From Burkholderia ubonensis (GTDB lineage: Bacteria > Pseudomonadota > Gammaproteobacteria > Burkholderiales > Burkholderiaceae), in assembly GCF_902833085.1 (NCBI RefSeq), contig NZ_CADFEB010000001.1:417742-481741 (forward strand): a stretch of 64,000 bases of DNA, given 5' to 3'. Shown piece after piece: positions 8,156-15,614 of the stretch. Every line of letters starts with the position of its first letter. The stretch's first letter is position 1. A program made the position numbers and the translations under genes. The notes below the pieces were generated by a model. It was not told where the DNA came from. It saw only the letters and a program-made list of their open reading frames with translations, and made no database searches.

Positions 8156-9061
8156 TCACGTCATCGCTCGTCCGGCCGCTACGTCGACAGGCACTTCCCT
8201 GTCCAATGCCCTGGCGGCGAGCTCCCCGACCCAGTCTGCATCGGCGGGATCGACGACTCCATATTGGTCCGGCGGGAAAAAAACATAGTGGTGAGCCGCC
8301 GCAGCCAGACGCTCACATTCAGCGTGAGACAGCAGATAGGAAGTGACGGTCAACGGCACTGCCGGTCCACCAAATCTCAATCCGATACGGATATTGGTGC
8401 GTGGTGCAAATGCTATTGCCAATTCTCGCCCCGGGATCAACCGTTTCGTCTCCGAGGGAAACGTTGGCGGCCCGCACCAACTGTCTGCCGCAATTCGCTG
8501 ATCCAGCACCAGCCAATGACCAACGGACGTTCGAGCCAGGACCCACTGCCTTACTCCGGCCCGGCTGGATTTGAGCTTGCCGTCGATCCATTCGTCAACG
8601 TAGAGGGGTTCTGCTGGATCGTAGTCGTCCGACCACACGATGATTGCCGAGCGTAACGTATGGCGCTCCAATTCGACATGCCCGTTGAACGGCATTTCGC
8701 GCCAGTACCGCTGTCGAGTACCGTACGTCGCGATGCACCAGTTCAGGCCGATCCAGGCCGCGATGAAGAGAGCCGTGACCCATATTACGGTTACGGCTGT
8801 TTCGACGACCGCACGATCGATATCAAAGGCCGGATCGACCATTCCGCGGTATGCAAGCATACCCAGCATATACGCGAACATCGGGACCAAAGGCCCGACT
8901 GCGACTGGCGCCAACAGAATGGCGAGCCAACTGCGGACATGCACTATCGCAGCCGACTTGGCGCGCGCGTGCTCCTCATCGCTCATCGCCGCGATTTCCC
9001 TCGCGGCAACTTCGTCGCTCGGGGTATGGAACCTCTCATAAATATTCTGGCGACTGGACAT
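8156..9061 (-). CDS. Membrane protein of unknown function, two predicted TM helices
   Basis: 301 residues from ATG 9061; a TTG ten codons upstream is less likely. The N-terminal 50 residues are charged (ERFHTPSDEVAAREIAAMSD), then come hydrophobic stretches around residues 46-72 (LAILLAPVAVGPLVPMFAYM) and 80-108 (VTVIWVTALFIAAWIGLNW), then a soluble domain of about 190 residues. I recognise no family. It converges on the immunity genes. A link to the type VI island is possible because its GC content and codon use are also more relaxed than in the metabolic genes to the right, but that is only context. Confidence 0.75.
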   Translation of the reverse strand: MSSRQNIYERFHTPSDEVAAREIAAMSDEEHARAKSAAIVHVRSWLAILLAPVAVGPLVPMFAYMLGMLAYRGMVDPAFDIDRAVVETAVTVIWVTALFIAAWIGLNWCIATYGTRQRYWREMPFNGHVELERHTLRSAIIVWSDDYDPAEPLYVDEWIDGKLKSSRAGVRQWVLARTSVGHWLVLDQRIAADSWCGPPTFPSETKRLIPGRELAIAFAPRTNIRIGLRFGGPAVPLTVTSYLLSHAECERLAAAAHHYVFFPPDQYGVVDPADADWVGELAARALDREVPVDVAAGRAMT

Positions 9062-9120
9062 TCGCGGGAGTGTTTGGTGAAAGGGCGACAAATTAGGGGT
9101 TTCCTCACGGAGCTGATTCT

Positions 9121-9219
9121 TGCATACGTCAAGTCGCGGTGAACGACGTCAAGCATTCCGACGTGATCTTGACGATGACAGACAAGCACAAGGAGAAAGT
9201 GCTAGCGCTGTATCCTGCG
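9121..9219 (+). pseudogene. Possible low-molecular-weight phosphatase gene fragment
   Basis: The frame reads VNDVKHSDVILTMTDKHKEK then VLALYPAA. This resembles the internal strand-helix segment of low-molecular-weight protein tyrosine/arginine phosphatases (aDlVLtMt..HK..v). Neither the N-terminal CxxxxCR(S/T) loop nor the DPF motif is nearby. At about 30 residues, similarity by chance cannot be excluded. Confidence 0.25.
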
Positions 9220-9265
9220 GCGGCAGTAGCGCGCGGCACGGGCGGATCGCGTCCAGCCGTCACCG

Positions 9266-10309
9266 TTATTGCCGCACATCGCGCGACTTGCGAAACACCC
9301 CCGGCGCCACCCCATACCACCTCTTGAACGCCTGCGAAAAACTCGACAGGTCGCTGAACCCGAGCCGCTCCGCCACCTCGCTCAGCGTCAGCCGCTCGTC
9401 GCCGAGCAGCGTTTCGGCCATCGCTCCGCGCGACTCGGCCAGCAGCGCGCGGAACGTCGTGCCCTCGTCCTGCAGCCGCCGCTTCAGCGTGCGCGCGCTG
9501 GTGTTCATCAGCCGCGCCATGTCCTCGAGCGAAAACGGCGGCGTGCCCGGCGTCGAGCCCAGGTAATCGCGGATCATCGCCGCGGTGCCGACATGCGCGC
9601 GCCGCGCTTCCAGCAAGCGGGTGCACATCTGCTCGCACATCGACACCGTGATCGGGTTCGCCTGCGGCAGCGGCCGGTCGAGATACGTGCGGGCGAACGC
9701 AAGGCTGTTCGAACGCGCGCCGAACGTGGGCTCGACGCCGGCGATCCGCGGCACCGCAACGGCCGGCGCCGCGCCGCGCGCCGCCGCCGGACGCTCGGCC
9801 TGCAACGTAAAGCGCGACAACGTGAAATCCGCACCGCCCATTTCCTGCAGCAGCACGACCGCCGCGGTCATGTCGCGCTCCACGAGAAACCGGCTCAGCT
9901 CGCCGGCCAGCTCGGGCGCGCCGAAATTCAGCACGCAGCCGTCGTCGTCCTCGCGATACGTGATCACCGTGTACGCATAGGTGAGCGGCAGAAAGCGCAT
10001 CGCGAGCTCGAGCGCGTCGCGCGCGGTGGCGCTCGCGATCAGCCCGTAGCCCCATACGCCGTAAGCCGAGAAGTGATAGCGCCGCCCGACCTCGAAGCCG
10101 AGGCCCGGCGGATGCCCGAGCAGCCGCAGCAGGTTGGCGGTCACCCGCAGCTCCTGGGCGGCCGTCACCTCCGCGTTCGGGTCGTCGAGCTGCGCAGCCG
10201 ACAGCCCCGTGCCGGCCAGCAGCTTCGCGTTCGGCAGGCCGCGTTCGCCGCCGAAATCGACCAGCAGCCGCGCGCCGGCCGGACTCCGGGTGTAATCCTG
10301 GAAGCTCAT
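9266..10309 (-). CDS. AraC-family transcriptional regulator (arabinose-binding-like N-domain)
   Basis: 347 residues from ATG 10309 (MSFQDYTR). The first 200 residues form the N-terminal domain seen in OruR/ArgR-like AraC members, and two helix-turn-helices follow at about 245-340: SLEDMARLMNTSARTLKRRL and TLSEVAERLGFSDLSSFSQA, ending FKRWYGVAPGVFRK. It is divergent from the GMC oxidoreductase/monooxygenase pair. AraC proteins of this type commonly activate adjacent oxidation operons, so those genes are its probable targets. An upstream extension to 10393 exists but would overlap the divergent promoter. Confidence 0.9.
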   Translation of the reverse strand: MSFQDYTRSPAGARLLVDFGGERGLPNAKLLAGTGLSAAQLDDPNAEVTAAQELRVTANLLRLLGHPPGLGFEVGRRYHFSAYGVWGYGLIASATARDALELAMRFLPLTYAYTVITYREDDDGCVLNFGAPELAGELSRFLVERDMTAAVVLLQEMGGADFTLSRFTLQAERPAAARGAAPAVAVPRIAGVEPTFGARSNSLAFARTYLDRPLPQANPITVSMCEQMCTRLLEARRAHVGTAAMIRDYLGSTPGTPPFSLEDMARLMNTSARTLKRRLQDEGTTFRALLAESRGAMAETLLGDERLTLSEVAERLGFSDLSSFSQAFKRWYGVAPGVFRKSRDVRQ

Positions 10310-10455
10310 GCGGAGAAACCCTCGAAGCGCCGATTTGGCCCAAATACTAAAACAATTGTCCCGTCGCAGCATTGGTGTTTTCCCACGCGGCACGCACCAT
10401 CGGCGTCATCCAGTCGTCATCCGAACGACTTCATCGATAGCCAGGAGGAGACACC

Positions 10456-10515
10456 ATGCACCCGATCCCGCCGACCGATTGCGCCGCATGCAGCGCGCCG
10501 GCGCACGCCGCCTGA
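10456..10515 (+). CDS. Possible 19-codon leader peptide upstream of GMC oxidoreductase
   Basis: ATG 10456 follows a very strong AGGAGGAG ribosome site (10443-10450) and encodes a short peptide, MHPIPPTDCAACSAPAHAA, stopping at 10513-10515, 26 bp before the GMC start. Its cysteine pair, prolines and better ribosome site than the main gene fit a leader or small regulatory ORF. It could also be the remnant of a gene start. No homologue is known to me. Confidence 0.35.
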   Translation: MHPIPPTDCAACSAPAHAA

Positions 10516-10541
10516 CCCGCCGATCTTCCGGAGACGAATTC

Positions 10542-12254
10542 ATGACCCAGGTATTCGACTACATCGTCGTCGGCGGCGGTTCGGGCGGCTGCGTCGTCGC
10601 GGGGCGCCTGACCGAGAACCCGGACGTCACCGTCTGCGTGCTCGAGGCCGGCAACCGCGGCGACGGCACGCTCGTCAACGTGCCGACCGGCGCCGTCGCG
10701 ATGATGCCGACCCGCATCAACAACTGGGCGTTCGAGACCGTGCCGCAGCCGGGGCTCGGCGGACGCCGCGGCTACCAGCCGCGCGGCAAGGCGCTCGGCG
10801 GCTCGTCCGCGATCAACGCGATGGTCTACATCCGCGGCCACCGCAGCGACTACGACCATTGGGCCGCGCTCGGCAACGCAGGCTGGAGCTACGACGACGT
10901 GCTGCCGTACTTTCGGCTCAGCGAGCACAACGAACGCTTCGACGATGCGTGGCACGGCCGCGACGGCCCGCTGTGGGTCAGCGACCTGCGCACCGGCAAC
11001 CCGTTTCACGCGCGCTACCTGGAAGCGGCCCGCCAGGCCGGCCTGCCGCTGACCGACGATTTCAACGGCGCGCAGCAGGAAGGCATCGGCCTCTACCAGG
11101 TCACGCAGAAGCACGGCGAACGCTGGAGCGCGGCGCGCGCGTACCTGCTGCCGCACGTCGGCCGCCGCGACAACCTTGCGGTTCAGACGCACGCGCAGGT
11201 GCTGCGCATCCTGTTCGACGGCACGCGCGCGGTCGGCGTCGAAGTGCGGCAGCACGGCGCGGTCCGCACGCTGCGCGCGCGGCGCGAAGTCGTGCTGGCC
11301 GCGGGTGCGTTCCAGACACCGCAGCTGCTGATGCTGTCCGGCGTCGGCCCGACGGCTGAACTCGAACGTTTCGGCATCCGTACGCTCGTCGACTTGGCCG
11401 GCGTCGGCCGCAACCTGCAGGACCATCCCGATTTCATCTTCGGCTACCGCACGCGCAGCGTCGACACGTTGGGCGTGTCGGCGCGCGGCGGCCTGCGCAT
11501 GCTGCGCGAGCTGCTGCGCTTCCGCCGCGAGCGGCGCGGGATGCTGACGTCGAATTTCGCGGAAGGCGGCGGCTTCCTGAAGACGCGCGCCGGGCTCGAC
11601 GCGCCGGACATCCAGCTGCATTTCGTCGTCGCGCTGGTCGACGACCATGCGCGGCGCCTGCATGCCGGCCACGGGCTGTCGTGCCACGTGTGCCTGCTGC
11701 GGCCGCGCAGCCGCGGCTCGGTCACGCTGCAAAGCGCCGATCCGCTCGCCGCGCCGCGCATCGATCCGGCGTTCTTCGACGATCCGCGCGACCTCGACGA
11801 CATGGTCGCGGGCTTCAAGCTGACGCGCCGGCTGATGCAGGCGCCCGCGCTCGCGGGCTGGATCACGCACGACATGTTCACCGCGAACGTGACGACCGAC
11901 GACGCGATCCGCGACGTGCTGCGGCAGCGCACGGACACCGTGTACCACCCGGTCGGCACGTGCCGGATGGGGCGCGACGCGCTCGCGGTCGTCGATCCGC
12001 AGCTGCGCGTGCGCGGGCTGCAGGGCCTGCGGATCGTCGATGCGTCGGTGATGCCGACGCTGATCGGCGGCAACACCAACGCGCCGACGATCATGCTCGC
12101 CGAGAAGGCGGTCGACCTGATGCGCGGAGTCAGCCGCGTGCAGGGGCGGCCGCATGCCGACGCAGAGACCGTCGCCGAACCCGCCCCTCACCCCGGCGCG
12201 GTTCACGCGCCGCCCTCCGCCCAACCGAAGGAGACCCGCGATGCGATCGCCTGA
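10542..12254 (+). CDS. GMC-family FAD alcohol dehydrogenase (choline dehydrogenase-like)
   Basis: 570 residues from ATG 10542, with GGAG about 10 nt upstream. It shows the FAD dinucleotide fold YIVVGGGSGGCVVAGRL at residues 6-22, GMC signature 1 GKALGGSSAINAMVYIRG near 82-99, signature 2 GAFQTPQLLMLSGVG, and the active-site region VYHPVGTCRMG plus NTNAPTIMLAEKAV at the C-terminus. GMC enzymes oxidise alcohols to aldehydes or ketones. The gene overlaps the following monooxygenase-esterase by 14 bp, so the two are probably co-translated. Together they suggest alcohol to ketone to ester to acid plus alcohol. The substrate is unknown. Confidence 0.93.
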   Translation: MTQVFDYIVVGGGSGGCVVAGRLTENPDVTVCVLEAGNRGDGTLVNVPTGAVAMMPTRINNWAFETVPQPGLGGRRGYQPRGKALGGSSAINAMVYIRGHRSDYDHWAALGNAGWSYDDVLPYFRLSEHNERFDDAWHGRDGPLWVSDLRTGNPFHARYLEAARQAGLPLTDDFNGAQQEGIGLYQVTQKHGERWSAARAYLLPHVGRRDNLAVQTHAQVLRILFDGTRAVGVEVRQHGAVRTLRARREVVLAAGAFQTPQLLMLSGVGPTAELERFGIRTLVDLAGVGRNLQDHPDFIFGYRTRSVDTLGVSARGGLRMLRELLRFRRERRGMLTSNFAEGGGFLKTRAGLDAPDIQLHFVVALVDDHARRLHAGHGLSCHVCLLRPRSRGSVTLQSADPLAAPRIDPAFFDDPRDLDDMVAGFKLTRRLMQAPALAGWITHDMFTANVTTDDAIRDVLRQRTDTVYHPVGTCRMGRDALAVVDPQLRVRGLQGLRIVDASVMPTLIGGNTNAPTIMLAEKAVDLMRGVSRVQGRPHADAETVAEPAPHPGAVHAPPSAQPKETRDAIA

Positions 12255-14691
12255 TTTCGCCGCCCTCGACGACACCGCCCCGCCGCTCGCCGCCATCGTC
12301 ATCGGCGCGGGCTTCGCCGGCATCGGCATGGCGATCGCGCTGCAGCGCGCCGGCGTGCACGACTTCGTGATCCTCGAACGCGCACACGACGTCGGCGGCG
12401 TCTGGCGCGACAACAGTTATCCGGGCGCCGCGTGCGACGTGCCCTCGCATCTGTACTCGTTCTCGTTCGAGCCGAATCCCGGCTGGTCGCGCACGTTCGC
12501 CCGCCAACCGGAAATCCACGCGTACCTGCAGCACTGCGCACGCAAGTACGGCCTCGCGCGGCACCTGCGCTTCGGCGCGGAAGTCGCGCACGCACGCTAC
12601 GACGAGCCGCACGCGCTGTGGCGCGTCACGCTGACGGACGGCACGACGCTGAGCGCCGCGCTGCTCGTCAGCGGCACCGGGCAGTTGAGCCGCCCGGCGC
12701 TGCCGAACCTGCCCGGCATGGAAACCTTCCGCGGCCGCGCGTTCCATTCCGCGCACTGGGACCACGGCTATCCGCTCGCCGGCAAGCGCGTCGCGGTGGT
12801 CGGCACGGGCGCGTCGGCGATCCAGTTCGTGCCGGCGATCGCCGATGCCGTGAAGACGCTGACGGTGTTCCAGCGCTCGCCCGCGTACCTGATCCCACGC
12901 CCGGATCGCGCCTACCGGCCGTGGGAGCAGGCGCTGTTCCGGCGGCTGCCGTGGGCGATGAAGCTGCATCGCGCGGCGATCTACGTCCGCTACGAATCGC
13001 GCGCGCTCGCGTTCACGCGCTTCAACGGGCTGATGAAGTTCGCGGTCGGCCGGCCGTTCCTCAAGATGCTTGCGCGGCAGGTGCCGGACGCGGCGCTGCG
13101 CGAGCAGCTCACGCCCGACTACCCGATCGGCTGCAAGCGGCTGCTGCTGTCGAACGACTATCTGGCCGCGATGAGCAGGCACAACGTCGAACTCGTCACG
13201 CAACGCATCCGCCGCGTGACCGCGCACGGCATCGAGACCGCCGACGGCACGCATCACCCGGTCGACGCGATCGTCTACGGCACCGGCTTCGCGGCGACCG
13301 AATTCCTGTCGCCGATGCGCATCACCGGCCGCGGCGGGCTCGACCTGAACGACGCGTGGCGGCACGGTGCGCAGGCGTATCTCGGGATGACCGTGCCGGG
13401 CTTTCCGAATTTCTTCATGCTGTACGGGCCGAATACCAATCTCGGCCACAACTCGATCGTCTACATGCTCGAGAGCCAGATCGCGCACGTGATGCGCTGC
13501 GTGCGCGCGATGCGGCGCGCGGGCGCGACCGCGATCGACGTCGACGCGCGCCGCTACCGGCGCTACAACGTGCACGTCCAGCAGCGCCTCGCGGGCTCGG
13601 TGTGGAGCGGCTGCAAGAGCTGGTATGTCGACGCGTCCGGCCACAACAGCACCAACTGGCCCGGCTTCACGCTGTCGTACCGCTGGCTCGCGCGCTACTC
13701 CGGGCTCGCCGCGTATCGCTTCTCGAGCGCGCTGCCCGGTGCGGCCGGACGCGCGGGCGGCATCGCCGTCGCCGCGCCGAACGGCGCGCTGGAGGCGCTG
13801 AATGCCGGCTTCCTGCGCGGCTTCCTGCGGGTCGCCTTCCGCTCGCTGATCGGGCCGCCGTTCGGCGTCGGCGTCCAGCGGCGCGTCGTCGGGCTGCTGT
13901 CGCCGCTGATGCCGGGAAGCGGCGGCGTGATCCGCTATCGCGCTTCGGCGGGCGGCGTGCCGGCCGAAGTGATCGCGCCGAAGCGCGGCGACGCCGGCGG
14001 CGCGATCCTGTATCTGCACGGCGGCGCCTTCTGCCTCGGCGGGCCCGGCACGCATCGCGGCGTGACGACGCGGCTCGCCGACGAAGCGGGGATGGCGGTA
14101 TGGACGCCCGACTACCGGCTCGCGCCCGAGCACCCCAGCCCCGCCGCGCTCGACGATGCGCTGGCCGCGTATGCGGCGTTGCGCACGCAGGGCTACGCGC
14201 CGGCGCGCATCGTCGTCGCCGGCGATTCGGCGGGCGGCGCGCTCGCGCTGGCGCTCGCGATCGCGTTGCGCGACCGGGGCGAGCCCGCGCCGGCCGCGCT
14301 GCTGCTGATCTCGCCGGTCACCGACGCGTCGCTCGGCGGCGACACGCTGGCGACGCGGCGCGGCGACGATCCGATGATCCGGCGCGGCTGGCTCGAACAG
14401 GGGCTGCGCTGGTATCACGGCGCCGGCGCGGCCGCGACGCGCGGCCCGCTCGACGTCGACCTGCGCGGCCTGCCGCCGATGCTGATCCAGGCCGGCGACC
14501 AGGAAGTGCTGCTGTCCGATGCGCAGCGGCTCGCCGCGCATGCGCTCGCATGCGGCGTGCCGTGCCGTCTCGAAGTGCACGCGGCGCGCTGGCACGTGTT
14601 CCACCTGCAGTCGTTCTACCTGCGCTCGGCGCGCGATGCGCTGCGCACGCTCGCGGGATTCGCGCGGGAAAGGGTGATCGCGTTGCCGTGA
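12241..14691 (+). CDS. Baeyer-Villiger monooxygenase fused to an HSL-type esterase
   Basis: 816 residues from ATG 12241, with AAGGAG upstream. Residues 1 to about 500 are a flavin monooxygenase: FAD motif GAGFAG (22-27), the Baeyer-Villiger fingerprint FRGRAFHSAHWD at 163-174, and the NADPH motif GTGASAIQ just after. From about residue 570 follows an alpha/beta hydrolase of the hormone-sensitive-lipase family: oxyanion loop LHGGAFCLGG (His 593), nucleophile GDSAGG (Ser 663), acid in LLSDAQR and histidine in ARWHVFH. The monooxygenase should insert oxygen next to a ketone to make an ester, which the fused esterase would cut. Both active sites look complete. Last gene of the pair, with a terminator 120 bp on. 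Confidence 0.92.
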   Translation: MRSPDFAALDDTAPPLAAIVIGAGFAGIGMAIALQRAGVHDFVILERAHDVGGVWRDNSYPGAACDVPSHLYSFSFEPNPGWSRTFARQPEIHAYLQHCARKYGLARHLRFGAEVAHARYDEPHALWRVTLTDGTTLSAALLVSGTGQLSRPALPNLPGMETFRGRAFHSAHWDHGYPLAGKRVAVVGTGASAIQFVPAIADAVKTLTVFQRSPAYLIPRPDRAYRPWEQALFRRLPWAMKLHRAAIYVRYESRALAFTRFNGLMKFAVGRPFLKMLARQVPDAALREQLTPDYPIGCKRLLLSNDYLAAMSRHNVELVTQRIRRVTAHGIETADGTHHPVDAIVYGTGFAATEFLSPMRITGRGGLDLNDAWRHGAQAYLGMTVPGFPNFFMLYGPNTNLGHNSIVYMLESQIAHVMRCVRAMRRAGATAIDVDARRYRRYNVHVQQRLAGSVWSGCKSWYVDASGHNSTNWPGFTLSYRWLARYSGLAAYRFSSALPGAAGRAGGIAVAAPNGALEALNAGFLRGFLRVAFRSLIGPPFGVGVQRRVVGLLSPLMPGSGGVIRYRASAGGVPAEVIAPKRGDAGGAILYLHGGAFCLGGPGTHRGVTTRLADEAGMAVWTPDYRLAPEHPSPAALDDALAAYAALRTQGYAPARIVVAGDSAGGALALALAIALRDRGEPAPAALLLISPVTDASLGGDTLATRRGDDPMIRRGWLEQGLRWYHGAGAAATRGPLDVDLRGLPPMLIQAGDQEVLLSDAQRLAAHALACGVPCRLEVHAARWHVFHLQSFYLRSARDALRTLAGFARERVIALP

Positions 14692-14813
14692 CGAAAACCT
14701 GGCCGCGTTGCCCGTTCGGCCAATAGCGGCCGTCCGTGCCGGATGAAAGAATCGATCTCGTCCGGGTAGCGGGTGTCATCGATTGGTTCATCGCTTGAGA
14801 CGCCGAATGAAAG

Positions 14814-14846
14814 GCGCTGCATGCCCTCGGGCTGCAGCGCTTTTTT
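14814..14846 (+). terminator. Rho-independent terminator after monooxygenase-esterase
   Basis: An 8-bp stem GCGCTGCA (14814-14821) / TGCAGCGC (14833-14840) with an 11-nt loop, followed by TTTTTT at 14841-14846. It sits in the right place to end the GMC/monooxygenase transcript and to insulate the toxin-antitoxin pair. Confidence 0.85.
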
Positions 14847-14921
14847 CGTTGCGGCTCGCGATGCGCCCTCCGCCATTCCGCCCGGCAAGCCGCGAAATCC
14901 GCTCCGCTTTCAATTTTCTTT

Positions 14922-14941
14922 TTGTAGTTTATAAGTTACAA
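14922..14941. promoter_or_regulatory. Imperfect palindrome overlapping the higBA promoter and start codon
   Basis: TTGTAGTTTATAAGTTACAA matches its own reverse complement at 16 of 20 positions and holds a TTTATAA core that can serve as a -10 box. The last base is the A of the toxin ATG. Type II antitoxins usually repress their own promoter at such palindromes. A -10 here would start transcription at the ATG, giving a leaderless message. Confidence 0.5.
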
Positions 14942-15273
14942 TGCCACCTGTCGTCGAACTCCTTCGCTATCGATGCGATGACGGCCACGAGCCGTTTACC
15001 GAATGGCTGCTTGCCGTGCGCGACATGGCCGCCCAGGCGCGGATTCGCGTTCGCCTGCGTCAGGTCCAGATGGGCAACTTCGGCGATTGCAGGCCGGTCG
15101 GCGAAGGCGTGATCGAACTGCGCGTCCATGTCGGCGCCGGATACCGCGTGTATTGCGGCCGGCACGGCGACACGCTGGTGCTGCTGCTGAGCGGCGGCGA
15201 CAAGGACAGCCAGACTGCCGACATCCGCTACGCGAAGGCACTCTGGCAGGAATGGAAACGGAGGCAATCATGA
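14941..15273 (+). CDS. higB: Type II toxin of the RelE/HigB superfamily (addiction module killer)
   Basis: 110 residues, typical size. The pattern LRYRCDDGHEPFTEWL, ARIRVRLRQVQMGNFGDCRP and GAGYRVYCGRHGDTLVLLLS is that of phage-derived Gp49-like/HigB killer proteins, ribosome-dependent mRNA interferases. The toxin gene comes first, the usual order for HigBA, and its stop overlaps the antitoxin ATG (ATGA, 15270-15273). The upstream region is AT-rich and carries a palindrome, consistent with autoregulation. There is no visible ribosome site ahead of this ATG. Confidence 0.88.
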   Translation: MPPVVELLRYRCDDGHEPFTEWLLAVRDMAAQARIRVRLRQVQMGNFGDCRPVGEGVIELRVHVGAGYRVYCGRHGDTLVLLLSGGDKDSQTADIRYAKALWQEWKRRQS

Positions 15274-15599
15274 GCAAACTCAAAGGCGCGGTGCCGCACC
15301 ACGACGCGGAACTCGCCGAACTGCGCGCGGACCGCGAACTCGCCGTCGAATACCTGAAGGCGGCCATGGCATCGCTCGACGATCCCGACAACCGCGCAGG
15401 CGGCCTGCTCGCACTGCGCACCGTCGCCGAAGCCTATGGCGGCCTCGGCGCCGTCGCGGCGCAGGCCGGCATCAGCCGGGAAGCGCTCTATCGCGCGCTG
15501 TCGCCCAACGGCAACCCGACGCTGAAAACCCTGATCGCCGTGCTCAAGACGGTCGGCCTGCGCCTTTCCGTCGAACCGGAACAGCACGCGCGCACGTAA
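15270..15599 (+). CDS. higA: HigA-type antitoxin with helix-turn-helix
   Basis: 109 residues. A helix-turn-helix lies at about 55-90 (YGGLGAVAAQAGISREALYR, then the LSPNGNPTLKTLIAVLKTVG pattern), the usual arrangement of addiction-module antidote proteins that pair with HigB-like killers. The N-terminal 50 residues would bind the toxin. Translationally coupled to the toxin by a 4-bp overlap. It probably binds the palindrome just upstream of the toxin gene. Confidence 0.88.
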   Translation: MSKLKGAVPHHDAELAELRADRELAVEYLKAAMASLDDPDNRAGGLLALRTVAEAYGGLGAVAAQAGISREALYRALSPNGNPTLKTLIAVLKTVGLRLSVEPEQHART

Positions 15600-15614
15600 G
15601 CGACACGCACACGC

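Noticed and set aside
12130..14604. An 824-codon open frame antisense to the monooxygenase-esterase
   Set aside because: Opposite strand encodes the complete fusion with all motifs; the antisense text is compositionally biased.
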